In this document: positions 38,668-48,379 of the stretch, one piece after another
How positions within the stretch are numbered: position 1 is the stretch's first letter
Layout of the letters: each line of letters begins with the position of its first letter
Assembly (NCBI GenBank): GCA_902584015.1
Contig: CACHYG010000002.1
Location: 1 to 64,000, forward strand
Reading direction: 5' to 3'
Length of the DNA stretch: 64,000 nucleotides
From: an uncultured Pelagibacteraceae bacterium
GTDB lineage: Bacteria > Pseudomonadota > Alphaproteobacteria > Pelagibacterales > Pelagibacteraceae
Made by a program: the position numbers and the translations under genes
Notes under the pieces: generated by a model
Database searches by the model: none
What the model was told of the DNA's origin: nothing
What the model saw: only the letters and a program-made list of their open reading frames with translations

Positions 38668-39894
38668 CTATTTTGCTTGAATTCCTGGCCAAGGTTCTGG
38701 CTTGGTTGGTATATTTTCTATTATGCCCCGAACTATCTCATTTTTTTTATCGTACATTGGTAGACTGCAAATTTCACCTTTATAAATTTTTCCATCTGAA
38801 CACTTCACATCTATTAATGAGTTAGGTCCAAATTGATCATTATTTAAATGTATAATTGCAACCCCACAAACTTGAAATGGTGACCATGTGCTTGATGTAA
38901 CTCTTCCTATTACCTTGTTATTAGAAAAAATATTTTCACCTTTTAGAGCCACATTTTCTTTAACTCTAAGGCCCCATGTTTTACATTTTTTTTCAACATT
39001 CGATAAAGCTTTTTTTCCAATAAAATCTTTTTTATCTAAATCAACAAATTTACCAAGTCCAACAGAAAAAGGATTTGTATTCCTGTCAAAGTCTTGTCCT
39101 GCTGAAAGAAGACCTGCCTCTATTCTTCTTCCTCTAAAAGATGGTGTAGCTGTTAAAATCATTCCCATCTTTTTTCCTTCAGATAGAATAAAATCACCAA
39201 TTTTCTCAGCGTTATTTTCAGGTCTCAAGTAAATCTCCCATCCAAGTTCGTTTGTAAATCCAGTCCTGCTTATTATTATCTTTTCACTTAATATTGTTAC
39301 TTCTTTACAATCAAAATAGTTCCATTTTTCCACAATGTCTTCTTTTATTAATTTTGATAACAACTCCATTGATTTGGGACCTTGTATTTGACTTATCCAA
39401 ACATTTGGATCAGATATTTTTATATTGTAACCTTCGGCATTCGCTTTGTACCATGAAAAAAGATCTCCATCTGCTTGAGCAAACCAAAATTTATTCTCTT
39501 CTAATCTTAATAATATTCCATCAGTTATCATTCCACCATCATGGTAACAAGCAAACTGATAAGAACATCTACCAACTTTTATTTTTGAAATATTTCTAGG
39601 GAAAATTTTATCTAAAAATTTCAAAGAGTCTGCACCTGATATTTCATAAGGATATTCTCCAGTATGTCTTAAAATTATTTCTTTTCTAGTTTTCCAATAC
39701 ATTTCCTCAGGAGTAGCATTTGAGAGTTTTTCTAAAGTTAGTCTCCCCGCATAATGTGAATATTCTGGTTCATAAGGCAGTTCTTGATAAGTGAGAGGGT
39801 GAATTGGAAGAGTTCTTGCTAGCTCAACCTCATTACCACCATTCAATTTTGTTGGTTTAATAGAAAATCTGACTTTTTTTAGCGTATCATGCAT
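38668..39894 (-). CDS. GcvT-family aminomethyltransferase/demethylase-like protein
   Basis: GGMITDGILLRLEENKFWFAQADGD, ISQIQGPKSMELL, GRRIEAGLLSAGQDFDRNTNPF, DFIGKKAL. Confidence 0.75.
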   Translation of the reverse strand: MHDTLKKVRFSIKPTKLNGGNEVELARTLPIHPLTYQELPYEPEYSHYAGRLTLEKLSNATPEEMYWKTRKEIILRHTGEYPYEISGADSLKFLDKIFPRNISKIKVGRCSYQFACYHDGGMITDGILLRLEENKFWFAQADGDLFSWYKANAEGYNIKISDPNVWISQIQGPKSMELLSKLIKEDIVEKWNYFDCKEVTILSEKIIISRTGFTNELGWEIYLRPENNAEKIGDFILSEGKKMGMILTATPSFRGRRIEAGLLSAGQDFDRNTNPFSVGLGKFVDLDKKDFIGKKALSNVEKKCKTWGLRVKENVALKGENIFSNNKVIGRVTSSTWSPFQVCGVAIIHLNNDQFGPNSLIDVKCSDGKIYKGEICSLPMYDKKNEIVRGIIENIPTKPEPWPGIQAK

Positions 39895-39938
39895 TTTATT
39901 TACCTTAGATGATTATTAAACAACAAATGTCAATAAAA

Positions 39939-39958
39939 CAATAAAGTTTTCTTTATTG
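39939..39958. promoter_or_regulatory. Perfect inverted repeat in divergent intergenic region (possible operator)
   Basis: CAATAAAG-tttt-CTTTATTG. Confidence 0.4.
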
Positions 39959-40010
39959 ATCTCGAAGTAACGAATTGTTAACTTTATATTTTAAAAAGAG
40001 GGGTTAATTT

Positions 40011-41498
40011 ATGAAACAAATATACAAAGTGATATCATTATCATTGATATCTTTAATGTTGTCTTTTTCATTAGCAAATGCATCTAGCGGAGTTTTTAAA
40101 TTATCGCATGATCTAGGCTTTGGAAAAGATACAAACCTTGATGCAATTACTAAAGGTCGTTTATTCCAAGTGGTTATAATGACACAAAATCGTTTAGTAA
40201 GAAAAGATTTAAAAGGAAAAGTTTCTGCATCATTAGCAACAAAATGGTCGGCGAACTCTGAAGCAACCGAATGGACTTTCAACCTTCGTAAAGGAATTAA
40301 ATTTCACGATGGTTCTGACTTTGATGCAGAGGATGTTAAATATTCATTAATGCGAGTTAAAGATCCAGATATTGGATCTCCGGCTAAGAAAAGTATGAGC
40401 TCTGTTACTGATATTGAAGTAGTAGATTCACATACTGTAAAAATGAAATTAAATACTTCATTTGCGGATTTTCCATTATTATTAACTGATTACAGATTAA
40501 GAATGATACCTTCAGGCTCTGGTGACACCATTGGTAAAACTGGTATAGGTACCGGACCATTTAAAGTAGATACATTTGATCCAGAAGGAACAACTGTACT
40601 TAAAGCAAATCCGGATTATTGGGAAGGTGCACCTGGCGTAGGTGAAGTGCATGTAATTGCTATACCTGATGGGGAAGCAAGAGTTCAAGCACTTCTTACT
40701 GGTCAGATTGATATGAATAGATATGTTCCATTTAGTCAGAAAAAAATTTTTGATGGTAATAAAAAATTTAACGTTTCTGTAGTGCCAACTGGGAACTGGA
40801 GAGGTATGGTTATGAGAACAGACACAGCTCCATTCGACAATCCAAAAGTAAGAAAAGCAGTTAGATTGGCAGTTGATAGACAAGAGCTTGTCGATTTAGT
40901 TATGGGAGGAGCAGCTACTGTATCTTGCGATACACCTGTTGCACCATCAGATCAATATCGTCTAAAAATGAAATGTCCTCAAGATATTAAGAAAGCTAAA
41001 AAACTTCTAAAAGAAGCTGGATATCCAGACGGCTTTGATATGGTAATACACGTATCAACCAAAGAACCTACTTGGCCAACAATTGGTGAAGTATTACAAC
41101 AACAACTAGCTAAAGCAGGTATTAAAGCTGAAGTTAAAATGACACCTTCAAAAAGTTACTGGAAAGAAACTTGGATGAAAAAAGCAGTAGCAATGACTCG
41201 TTGGAATGAAAGACCAGCAGACAGTATTCTTCACGAGGCTTATCATAGTGGAGCAAAATGGAATGAGTCATTTTTCAAAAATAGTGCATTCGATAAAAAT
41301 TTATCTGATGCAAGAGGTGAATTGAACTTCGGTAAAAGAAAAAAAGCTTACCAAAATGCTCAAAAAACTTTATGGGAAGAGTCTGGTACAATGATTCCTT
41401 ACCACGTATCTAAACTTGTTATAACTTCATCTAGGGTAAAAAATTTAGATGATGTAGAAGTTTTTTCTGTGCGTTGGCATAAGCTAAAAGTAGACTAA
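40011..41498 (+). CDS. Family 5 extracellular solute-binding protein (dipeptide/opine type)
   Basis: Signal peptide; ATEWTFNLRKGIKFHDGSDFDAEDVKYSL; PDGFDMVIHVSTKEP. Confidence 0.9.
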   Translation: MKQIYKVISLSLISLMLSFSLANASSGVFKLSHDLGFGKDTNLDAITKGRLFQVVIMTQNRLVRKDLKGKVSASLATKWSANSEATEWTFNLRKGIKFHDGSDFDAEDVKYSLMRVKDPDIGSPAKKSMSSVTDIEVVDSHTVKMKLNTSFADFPLLLTDYRLRMIPSGSGDTIGKTGIGTGPFKVDTFDPEGTTVLKANPDYWEGAPGVGEVHVIAIPDGEARVQALLTGQIDMNRYVPFSQKKIFDGNKKFNVSVVPTGNWRGMVMRTDTAPFDNPKVRKAVRLAVDRQELVDLVMGGAATVSCDTPVAPSDQYRLKMKCPQDIKKAKKLLKEAGYPDGFDMVIHVSTKEPTWPTIGEVLQQQLAKAGIKAEVKMTPSKSYWKETWMKKAVAMTRWNERPADSILHEAYHSGAKWNESFFKNSAFDKNLSDARGELNFGKRKKAYQNAQKTLWEESGTMIPYHVSKLVITSSRVKNLDDVEVFSVRWHKLKVD

Positions 41499-41510
41499 TA
41501 TAAAAACTTT

Positions 41511-41540
41511 TTTTACAGGCCTTTAATTAGGCCTGTAAAA
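41511..41540 (+). terminator. Terminator-like hairpin after solute-binding protein gene
   Basis: TTTTACAGGCCT-ttaatt-AGGCCTGTAAAA. Confidence 0.8.
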
Positions 41541-41592
41541 TCTAATTCATTTATTATAAATATATTTAAATTAAATATTTATAATCATTATT

Positions 41593-42549
41593 ATGTTAAT
41601 TTTAGTTTTAAAAAGAATTCTTCTTGGATTGATAACTTTATTTATTGTCTCATTAATTACTTTTGTTGGTGTTGAGGTTTTACCAGGTGATGCGTGCACA
41701 ACTTATCTTGAAAGAGAGGCCTATGGTGCTGCTCTTGAGGCATGTTATAAAAGATTAGGATTAGATATCCCAGCTTATGAAAGATATGTTAATTGGGCAG
41801 TAGGTGTAATCCAGGGTGATTTTGGTTATTCATTGAGTGGGGAAATGAGAATAAATGATGTGTTAGGCCCAAGAGTAAAAAATTCATTAGTTTTGGCGTC
41901 AGCTTCAATTTTGATAGGAATACCAATTGCTTTATTGTTGGGTATTATTACAGCATTATGGAGAGATAAATTACCAGATATAATAATTTCGACTTTTACA
42001 ATTTTCTCAATGACAATTCCTGAATTTATTAGCGCAACATTATTAATATTAATCGTTGCTATTTGGCTAGAATGGTTGCCAGGAATAGTTATAGTGCCAA
42101 CAGGTGCTTCAATATCGGAATTGTTGCCAAATATAATTTTACCTGTAATTGCAATTTCAATGATTATGACTGCTCATATGGCCAGAATGGTAAGATCAAG
42201 CGTTATACAAGTTATGTCATCAGACTATGTTCAAATGGCAATACTCAAAGGTGTGCCATATTGGAAAATGGTATTTAAACATGTATTACCAAATGCATTA
42301 TTGCCAGCAATTAATGTAGTTGCCTTAACAATTGCATGGTTATTAGGTGGAGTAGTTGTTACAGAAGTTGTATTTAATTATCCAGGCTTAGGTCGACTAG
42401 TAATCGAGTCTATTTCAAATAGAGATTTGCCAGTTGTGCAAGCTTTAGCAATTATTTTAGCTTCTATATATGTTGTTATTAACCTGATCGCAGATTTATT
42501 AACTTTAATGTTAAATCCTAGATTAAAATCACTTCAAATTAAAAAATGA
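41593..42549 (+). CDS. Dipeptide-type ABC permease (DppB-like)
   Basis: GVEVLPGDACTTYL; MVRSSVIQVMSSDYVQMAILKGVPYWKMVFKHVLPNALLP. Confidence 0.9.
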   Translation: MLILVLKRILLGLITLFIVSLITFVGVEVLPGDACTTYLEREAYGAALEACYKRLGLDIPAYERYVNWAVGVIQGDFGYSLSGEMRINDVLGPRVKNSLVLASASILIGIPIALLLGIITALWRDKLPDIIISTFTIFSMTIPEFISATLLILIVAIWLEWLPGIVIVPTGASISELLPNIILPVIAISMIMTAHMARMVRSSVIQVMSSDYVQMAILKGVPYWKMVFKHVLPNALLPAINVVALTIAWLLGGVVVTEVVFNYPGLGRLVIESISNRDLPVVQALAIILASIYVVINLIADLLTLMLNPRLKSLQIKK

Positions 42550-43436
42550 ACCCAATTATTAAAGAAGAAAAACCAAAAAATACTATTTCAAAAGTATTAG
42601 AAGTTATTTTAACCATGGTATCAAGACCATCAGGTTTAATTGGCTTAATAATTTTAATTTTTCATGTAACACTTGCAATAACAAGTCCTTTATATGTGCC
42701 TCATGATTATAAAGCTATAGATCCATCTTTGATGTTACAGCCACCATCTTCGGAATATTGGTTTGGAACAGATAGCCTTGGTAGGGATGTTTTTACAAGA
42801 ACCATACTAGGAGGACGTACAGCTTTGACAGTTACTTTTTTTGGTTCTTTAATTGCCCTGTTGTGGGGAGGTGCAGTTGGTATTTTTTGTGGTTTAGTTG
42901 GAGGAAAAATTGATGATGTTGTTATGAGAATAATTGATGCGTTTTTATCTATTCCGTGGATACTTGCTATGCTTTTAATAGTGTCTTTACTTGGCACATC
43001 CATAATAGTTTTAATTCCTGCTCTAGGATTCTTTTATGGAAAGGGAATTGTAAGAGTTGCAAGAGCGGCAACACATGATGTAATCGCTAAAGATTTTATA
43101 GTTTCTGCAAGAGCTAGAGGTCACAGTAACTTTTCTATAATTTGGAATGAAATACTGCCTAATGTGAGAGATGCTATTATGGTTGAGGGTGCAATGAGAT
43201 GGTCATGGATGTTGTTAGGTTTTAGTTCATTATCTTTTTTAGGTTTTGGTGTGAGTCCTCCAACTCCTGATTGGGGTTTAATGATATCTAATGCAAGAGG
43301 ATTAATGTCGTTTGCATATTGGTCAGTTCTTGCTCCAATATTTGGATTAAGTTCACTTATAATTGGTATTAATTTAACAGCAGATGCCTTTGCAAAAGCT
43401 TTAGGCATTGATAGATCAACAAAAGCCCCAGTTTAA
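42546..43436 (+). CDS. Dipeptide-type ABC permease (DppC-like)
   Basis: WFGTDSLGRDVFTRTILGGRTAL; KDFIVSARARGHSNFSIIWNEILPNV. Confidence 0.9.
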   Translation: MNPIIKEEKPKNTISKVLEVILTMVSRPSGLIGLIILIFHVTLAITSPLYVPHDYKAIDPSLMLQPPSSEYWFGTDSLGRDVFTRTILGGRTALTVTFFGSLIALLWGGAVGIFCGLVGGKIDDVVMRIIDAFLSIPWILAMLLIVSLLGTSIIVLIPALGFFYGKGIVRVARAATHDVIAKDFIVSARARGHSNFSIIWNEILPNVRDAIMVEGAMRWSWMLLGFSSLSFLGFGVSPPTPDWGLMISNARGLMSFAYWSVLAPIFGLSSLIIGINLTADAFAKALGIDRSTKAPV

Positions 43437-43437
43437 A

Positions 43438-45471
43438 ATGCAACATGTAGTTCAAGAAATTAAAAATTTATCAATTGGTTTTACGAGTAAAAAAGGTCAA
43501 CAAATTTCAATTTTAAAAAACATTAACACAAAAATTAAAAAAGGCGAAACAGTTGGCATCGTAGGAGAATCTGGATCAGGTAAAAGTACTCTTGCTTTAG
43601 CAATGATGGGATATGTTAAACATGGATTGTACACAATTTCAGGCGAATGTTTGTATCAATCAAATAATATTTTAAAAATGAAAAACAGAGAGCTAGAGGG
43701 TATTCGTGGAAGAAAAATTGCAATGATACCCCAAAATGCTGGACAGTCTTTGACACCAAATTTAAAAATTGGGTATCAAATAGATGAAGCTTTAAAATTA
43801 CACACCAATCTTAAAAAAGAAAATAGAGATAATAAAATTTCTGAATTACTAAACAAAGTAAGGCTACCTTCCCCAGAAGCAATTGCCAAAAGATACCCCC
43901 ATGAACTTTCAGGTGGTCAACAACAAAGAGTGGCTGTAGCAATGGCTTTAGCAGGTAATCCAGATCTATTACTATTAGACGAACCTACTACTGGCTTAGA
44001 TGTTACAACCCAAGCACATGTGCTAGAGTTACTTAATTTTATTGCAAAAGATACTGGCACTTCAATGGTTTATGTTAGCCATGACCTAGGTGCGATTGCA
44101 CAAGTTAGTGATAGAGTAATTGTAATGTATTCGGGTGAAATAGTTTTAGATGGTCCAGTTAGAAATATTCTTAAAAATCCTATCCATCCGTATACTTATG
44201 GATTATTAAAATCTATACCAAAATTAACCCTATCAGGTTTGCCTGACTCGATGTCTGGCAGTCAGCCACAGCCTGGAACAATTAAACAAGGATGCAGTTT
44301 TTATGTAAGATGCCAATTTGCAGAGGATAAATGTAAAATAAATTCTCCAGAACTGGAATTTGTAAATGAGTTTAATACTAGCGTCAGATGCTTTAATCAT
44401 AAAAAACTTCATAAACAAAAAAGCATAGACACAAGTTCCTCAAAACAATTAATTAATAAAATTCAAAAAAATGAGATTTTAGATATTTCTTCGGTATCTA
44501 TTAGTTATGCTAAACAGAAATTTTTGGAGCAACTACTAAATAAGATTGATGATAGCAATCCAACAGTCAAAGATATAAATATTAATATTGATAAAGGTGA
44601 AACACTAGCTTTAGTTGGCGAGTCAGGTAGTGGAAAATCTACTATTCTAAAATCAATTGCAGGTTTAATAAAAACGAAAGATGGTACAATTAAATTTGAT
44701 AAAAAAAAAATATTATCAAATGATCTTAAAAAAAGAGATGCAAATAATTTGAGGGCCATTCAATTGATTTTCCAAAATCCGGATGAATCTCTTAATCCAA
44801 ATCACACAGTAGAGGAAATAGTATCACAACCACTAAAACTATATTTCGGTTTGACTGGTGAGGAGTTGAAACAGAAAATTATAGAAGTTTTAGAAAAGGT
44901 AAGATTAGGTGAATTTTATCTTACAAGATATCCGAGACAACTTTCAGGAGGAGAGAAGCAAAGAGTAGCTGTAGCAAGAGCATTTGCTGCAAAACCTGAT
45001 ATTATTCTTTGTGATGAGGTTACATCTGCATTAGATGTTTCAGTACAAGCTGCTGTTTTAAATCTACTTCAAGAACTTAAAGAAGATTTTGGCACAACGT
45101 ATATATTTGTTTCTCATGACTTAGCAGTCGTAAGAGCAATAAGTGATAGGGTTGCTGTTTTGTATCAAGGTAGATTATGTGAGATTGGCCCATCAGACAG
45201 TGTCTACAAATTTCCTTCTCATCCTTATACAGAAGTTCTTTTAGGTGCCGTTTTAGAACCAGATCCTGATGTAAAACCAAAATTAGTTGCAGAGGATATT
45301 GTTGAAGAGAAGCCACCAGAAAAAGGCTGTTCTTTTCAAGGAAGATGCCCAAGAATTTTAGGTGAAATTTGCAAAACCAACGTCCCCCCTTGGCAAATAG
45401 ATGAAAATGGAAACGCAATTCGTTGTCACATTAAGATTAATGATTTAAAAAAACAACAAAAACTAAATTAA
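43438..45471 (+). CDS. Fused dual-domain dipeptide-type ABC ATPase (DppD-DppF-like)
   Basis: Two Walker A motifs (GESGSGKSTLALAMMG; GESGSGKSTILKSIAG) and two signature motifs. ORF track starts at 43408 on a non-ATG codon; ATG is at 43438. Confidence 0.9.
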   Translation: MQHVVQEIKNLSIGFTSKKGQQISILKNINTKIKKGETVGIVGESGSGKSTLALAMMGYVKHGLYTISGECLYQSNNILKMKNRELEGIRGRKIAMIPQNAGQSLTPNLKIGYQIDEALKLHTNLKKENRDNKISELLNKVRLPSPEAIAKRYPHELSGGQQQRVAVAMALAGNPDLLLLDEPTTGLDVTTQAHVLELLNFIAKDTGTSMVYVSHDLGAIAQVSDRVIVMYSGEIVLDGPVRNILKNPIHPYTYGLLKSIPKLTLSGLPDSMSGSQPQPGTIKQGCSFYVRCQFAEDKCKINSPELEFVNEFNTSVRCFNHKKLHKQKSIDTSSSKQLINKIQKNEILDISSVSISYAKQKFLEQLLNKIDDSNPTVKDININIDKGETLALVGESGSGKSTILKSIAGLIKTKDGTIKFDKKKILSNDLKKRDANNLRAIQLIFQNPDESLNPNHTVEEIVSQPLKLYFGLTGEELKQKIIEVLEKVRLGEFYLTRYPRQLSGGEKQRVAVARAFAAKPDIILCDEVTSALDVSVQAAVLNLLQELKEDFGTTYIFVSHDLAVVRAISDRVAVLYQGRLCEIGPSDSVYKFPSHPYTEVLLGAVLEPDPDVKPKLVAEDIVEEKPPEKGCSFQGRCPRILGEICKTNVPPWQIDENGNAIRCHIKINDLKKQQKLN

Positions 45472-45521
45472 GACGATTTTTTTATTCCATGTCACAACTA
45501 AATTTAATATAAAAACATTCC

Positions 45522-47744
45522 ATGAAAATAAATAAAGTAGTTGTTATTGGTTCAGGAACGATGGGGAGCGGTATTGCTGCTCATCTTTGTAATGCAAATA
45601 TTCCAGTCACCTTATTAGACCTAACTACAGAAATAAGTCAAAAAGCAAAAGAAAGAATTCAAAAATCTAGACCTCCTCTGCTAATTGATAAGTCAAAAAT
45701 TAATGGAATTAATATTGGAAATATAAATGATAATTTTAATGAAGTTGCAGAAGCAGACTGGATAGTCGAGGCTGTTGTTGAAAGAATTGATATAAAGCAT
45801 GATATTTATAAAAAAATATTTGATAATAGGAAAAAAAATACAATAGTATCCTCAAACACATCATCTATACCAATTAGCATATTGTCAGAAAAGTTATCTC
45901 ATGAAGATAAAAAAGATTTTTGTATTACGCATTTTTTCAATCCAGTTAGATATATGGGACTTTTAGAAATTGTTAAAAGTGAGAGTTCGGATTTAGATAA
46001 AATAAATTATCTTAAAAAATTTTGTGAGCATGAATTAGGTAAAGGGGCTATTATTTGCAATGATACCCCAGGATTTCTAGGAAATAGAATTGGTGTATTT
46101 GCGATGCAAGTTGCAATGACCGAAGCTTTTAAAATGAATTTATCTATTGAGGAAGCTGATGCAATATTTGGAAGACCAATGGGCATACCAAAAACAGGAG
46201 TATTTGGTTTATACGATTTAATTGGCATAGACCTTATGTCAGATGTTTTAAAAAGTTTTATTAAAGAACTTCCCGAACACGATCCATTTCAACAAGTTGC
46301 GAAAGAAATTCCACTTATCACTAAATTAATTAAAGATGGTTATACCGGTAGAAAAGGCAAGGGTGGCTTCTATAGAATGAATAAGCATGATAATAAAAAA
46401 GTATTAGAAGCAATTAACCTTGAGACAGGGGAGTACTCACCGTCGAAAAAAATTGAACTTGGTATTGAAACTGTAGATTTAAATGCACTAATCAACAGAA
46501 AAGATAAGTTTGGTGATTATGCTTGGTCAGTAATATCAAAGATTATAAAATATTCATCATCTTTAGTTCCAGGCATTACAGATAAATTTAATGATATTGA
46601 TGAAGCTATGAGACTAGGTTTCAATTGGTCTATGGGACCATTTGAAATGTTAAAATCGATTGGTGTGAGTAATTTTTTTGACAAAGTGGGAGATGTGAAA
46701 GGGAATTCTTTTTTAGAAAACTTATCAAAAACAAAAGATGAAAACTTTTATGGTGAACGTCAATTATATACTGATATTGAAACACTAGGAAAAATAAAAC
46801 CAAGAGCAATAAAAGTCGACAAAAATAAGTCTGCTGACATACTTAGATTTAAAGATTTTAATATCGTAGAATTTACTACGAAAGCTTGCGCTTTAGATTA
46901 TGATTCTATGGATGCATTAAAAAATGCGACCGATAAACCTTTAATAATAATTAATGAAAGTATGCAATTTTCAGCGGGTGTTAATTTAAAATATACAATG
47001 GAATTTGTTGAAAAAGGTGATTTTAAATCAGTTGAAAATTTTATAAAATATTTTCAACAAACTTGTAAACATTTAAAATATTCTAAGTACCCTGTAATTT
47101 CAGCACCATCAGGATTAGTGTTAGGTGGAGGAGAAGAAGTTGCAATTCAATCAAATTTTGTTGTATCTCATACTAATATTGTAATGGGACTAGTTGAGAC
47201 TGGAGTAGGAGTTGTTCCTGCAGGAGGCGGATGTAAGGAAGTATTATGGAGATGGTCACAAACTGAAGAAGCGAAGAAAGATCCAGATTATGCACCGTTA
47301 CAAGTTTTCAATATCATAGGTTATGCAAAAACAGCAACATCAACTGTAGAAGCTTTACCATTAAAATTTTTAAGACCTGAAGATAAAATGGTAATGAATA
47401 GAAATAGCTTATTGGAGGAGGCTAAAAAATTATTAGAAAGTAATAAAAATTTTCAACCACCTAAAGAATGTACGTTTAAGTTATCTGGTAAACCTCTTAA
47501 AGACAAGATGATAAAATCTTTAGAAAAACTCTATAATGAAAAAATTATTTTAGATCATGGATTTAAAGTTGGAGAAGAGCTAGCAACAGTCCTAAGCGGA
47601 GGTGATACTTATATCGATAAAGAACTAAGTGAGGATAATCTTTATAATTTAGAATTAGAATCATTTATGCGATTAATTGAGACTAAGCAAACACAAGATA
47701 GAATTAAACATACTCTTTCTACAGGTAAACAATTAGTAAATTAA
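45522..47744 (+). CDS. 3-hydroxyacyl-CoA dehydrogenase / enoyl-CoA hydratase fusion (FadB/FadJ-like)
   Basis: VVIGSGTMGSGIAAHLCNANIPVTLLD; THFFNPVRYMGLLEIV; crotonase-like C-terminus SAPSGLVLGGGEEVAIQSNFVV. Confidence 0.88.
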   Translation: MKINKVVVIGSGTMGSGIAAHLCNANIPVTLLDLTTEISQKAKERIQKSRPPLLIDKSKINGINIGNINDNFNEVAEADWIVEAVVERIDIKHDIYKKIFDNRKKNTIVSSNTSSIPISILSEKLSHEDKKDFCITHFFNPVRYMGLLEIVKSESSDLDKINYLKKFCEHELGKGAIICNDTPGFLGNRIGVFAMQVAMTEAFKMNLSIEEADAIFGRPMGIPKTGVFGLYDLIGIDLMSDVLKSFIKELPEHDPFQQVAKEIPLITKLIKDGYTGRKGKGGFYRMNKHDNKKVLEAINLETGEYSPSKKIELGIETVDLNALINRKDKFGDYAWSVISKIIKYSSSLVPGITDKFNDIDEAMRLGFNWSMGPFEMLKSIGVSNFFDKVGDVKGNSFLENLSKTKDENFYGERQLYTDIETLGKIKPRAIKVDKNKSADILRFKDFNIVEFTTKACALDYDSMDALKNATDKPLIIINESMQFSAGVNLKYTMEFVEKGDFKSVENFIKYFQQTCKHLKYSKYPVISAPSGLVLGGGEEVAIQSNFVVSHTNIVMGLVETGVGVVPAGGGCKEVLWRWSQTEEAKKDPDYAPLQVFNIIGYAKTATSTVEALPLKFLRPEDKMVMNRNSLLEEAKKLLESNKNFQPPKECTFKLSGKPLKDKMIKSLEKLYNEKIILDHGFKVGEELATVLSGGDTYIDKELSEDNLYNLELESFMRLIETKQTQDRIKHTLSTGKQLVN

Positions 47745-48073
47745 TTAAATATTTTTTGTTGTTGGTTATGCCACTTTTCAAGTGCTGGACTAAGGGCTTC
47801 ACAAGAGTAATACTTTTTCCTTTTATCTTTTTTATCGATAAATTTTTTTAAGTACCCCAACTTAACACCCTCTAATAAAATTGTTTGTATGGTCGTTCTA
47901 CTGACTGTTGATTGAGTTATTTTACACAGATTTTCAAAAGTAATCTTGTCGTGCCCATAAATGTAACAAATTATTATAAAATGTACTTTTGTTTTAAAAA
48001 CAAATGACAAAACACCGGTATCATGCACGTGACTTACTAAATCAGAAGCTATTTTAATGAATTTGTTTTTCAT
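47741..48073 (-). CDS. Winged-helix MarR-like transcriptional regulator
   Basis: ITFENLCKITQSTVSRTTIQTILLEGVKLGYLKKFIDKKDKRKKYYS. Confidence 0.65.
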   Translation of the reverse strand: MKNKFIKIASDLVSHVHDTGVLSFVFKTKVHFIIICYIYGHDKITFENLCKITQSTVSRTTIQTILLEGVKLGYLKKFIDKKDKRKKYYSCEALSPALEKWHNQQQKIFN

Positions 48074-48266
48074 AATATTAAAATTTATTACTAAAAAACA
48101 ATAGTATTTTTTTTATTTCTCATAACCAATGCTGATATAGATTTTGAGCTATGCAATTTGATCATTTTAGAATTAATTTAAGTTAATGGTCGATGGCAAA
48201 ATACAGAGTTCAAAAAACCCCCATTTTAAAGACTAATCTTAACCTATTTTACTATTAAATTTTGGT

Positions 48267-48279
48267 ACTAAATTTTAGT
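48267..48279. promoter_or_regulatory. 13-bp palindrome, candidate operator upstream of TPS locus
   Basis: ACTAAA-T-TTTAGT. Confidence 0.35.
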
Positions 48280-48379
48280 GCTATTTTAAAATTATATTAC
48301 TTTAAATATCATTAGCTAAGATGCTTAAAACGTAAGGGATTCAATACTTATTTAATAAATTTGGGAGAATAAAACCATT

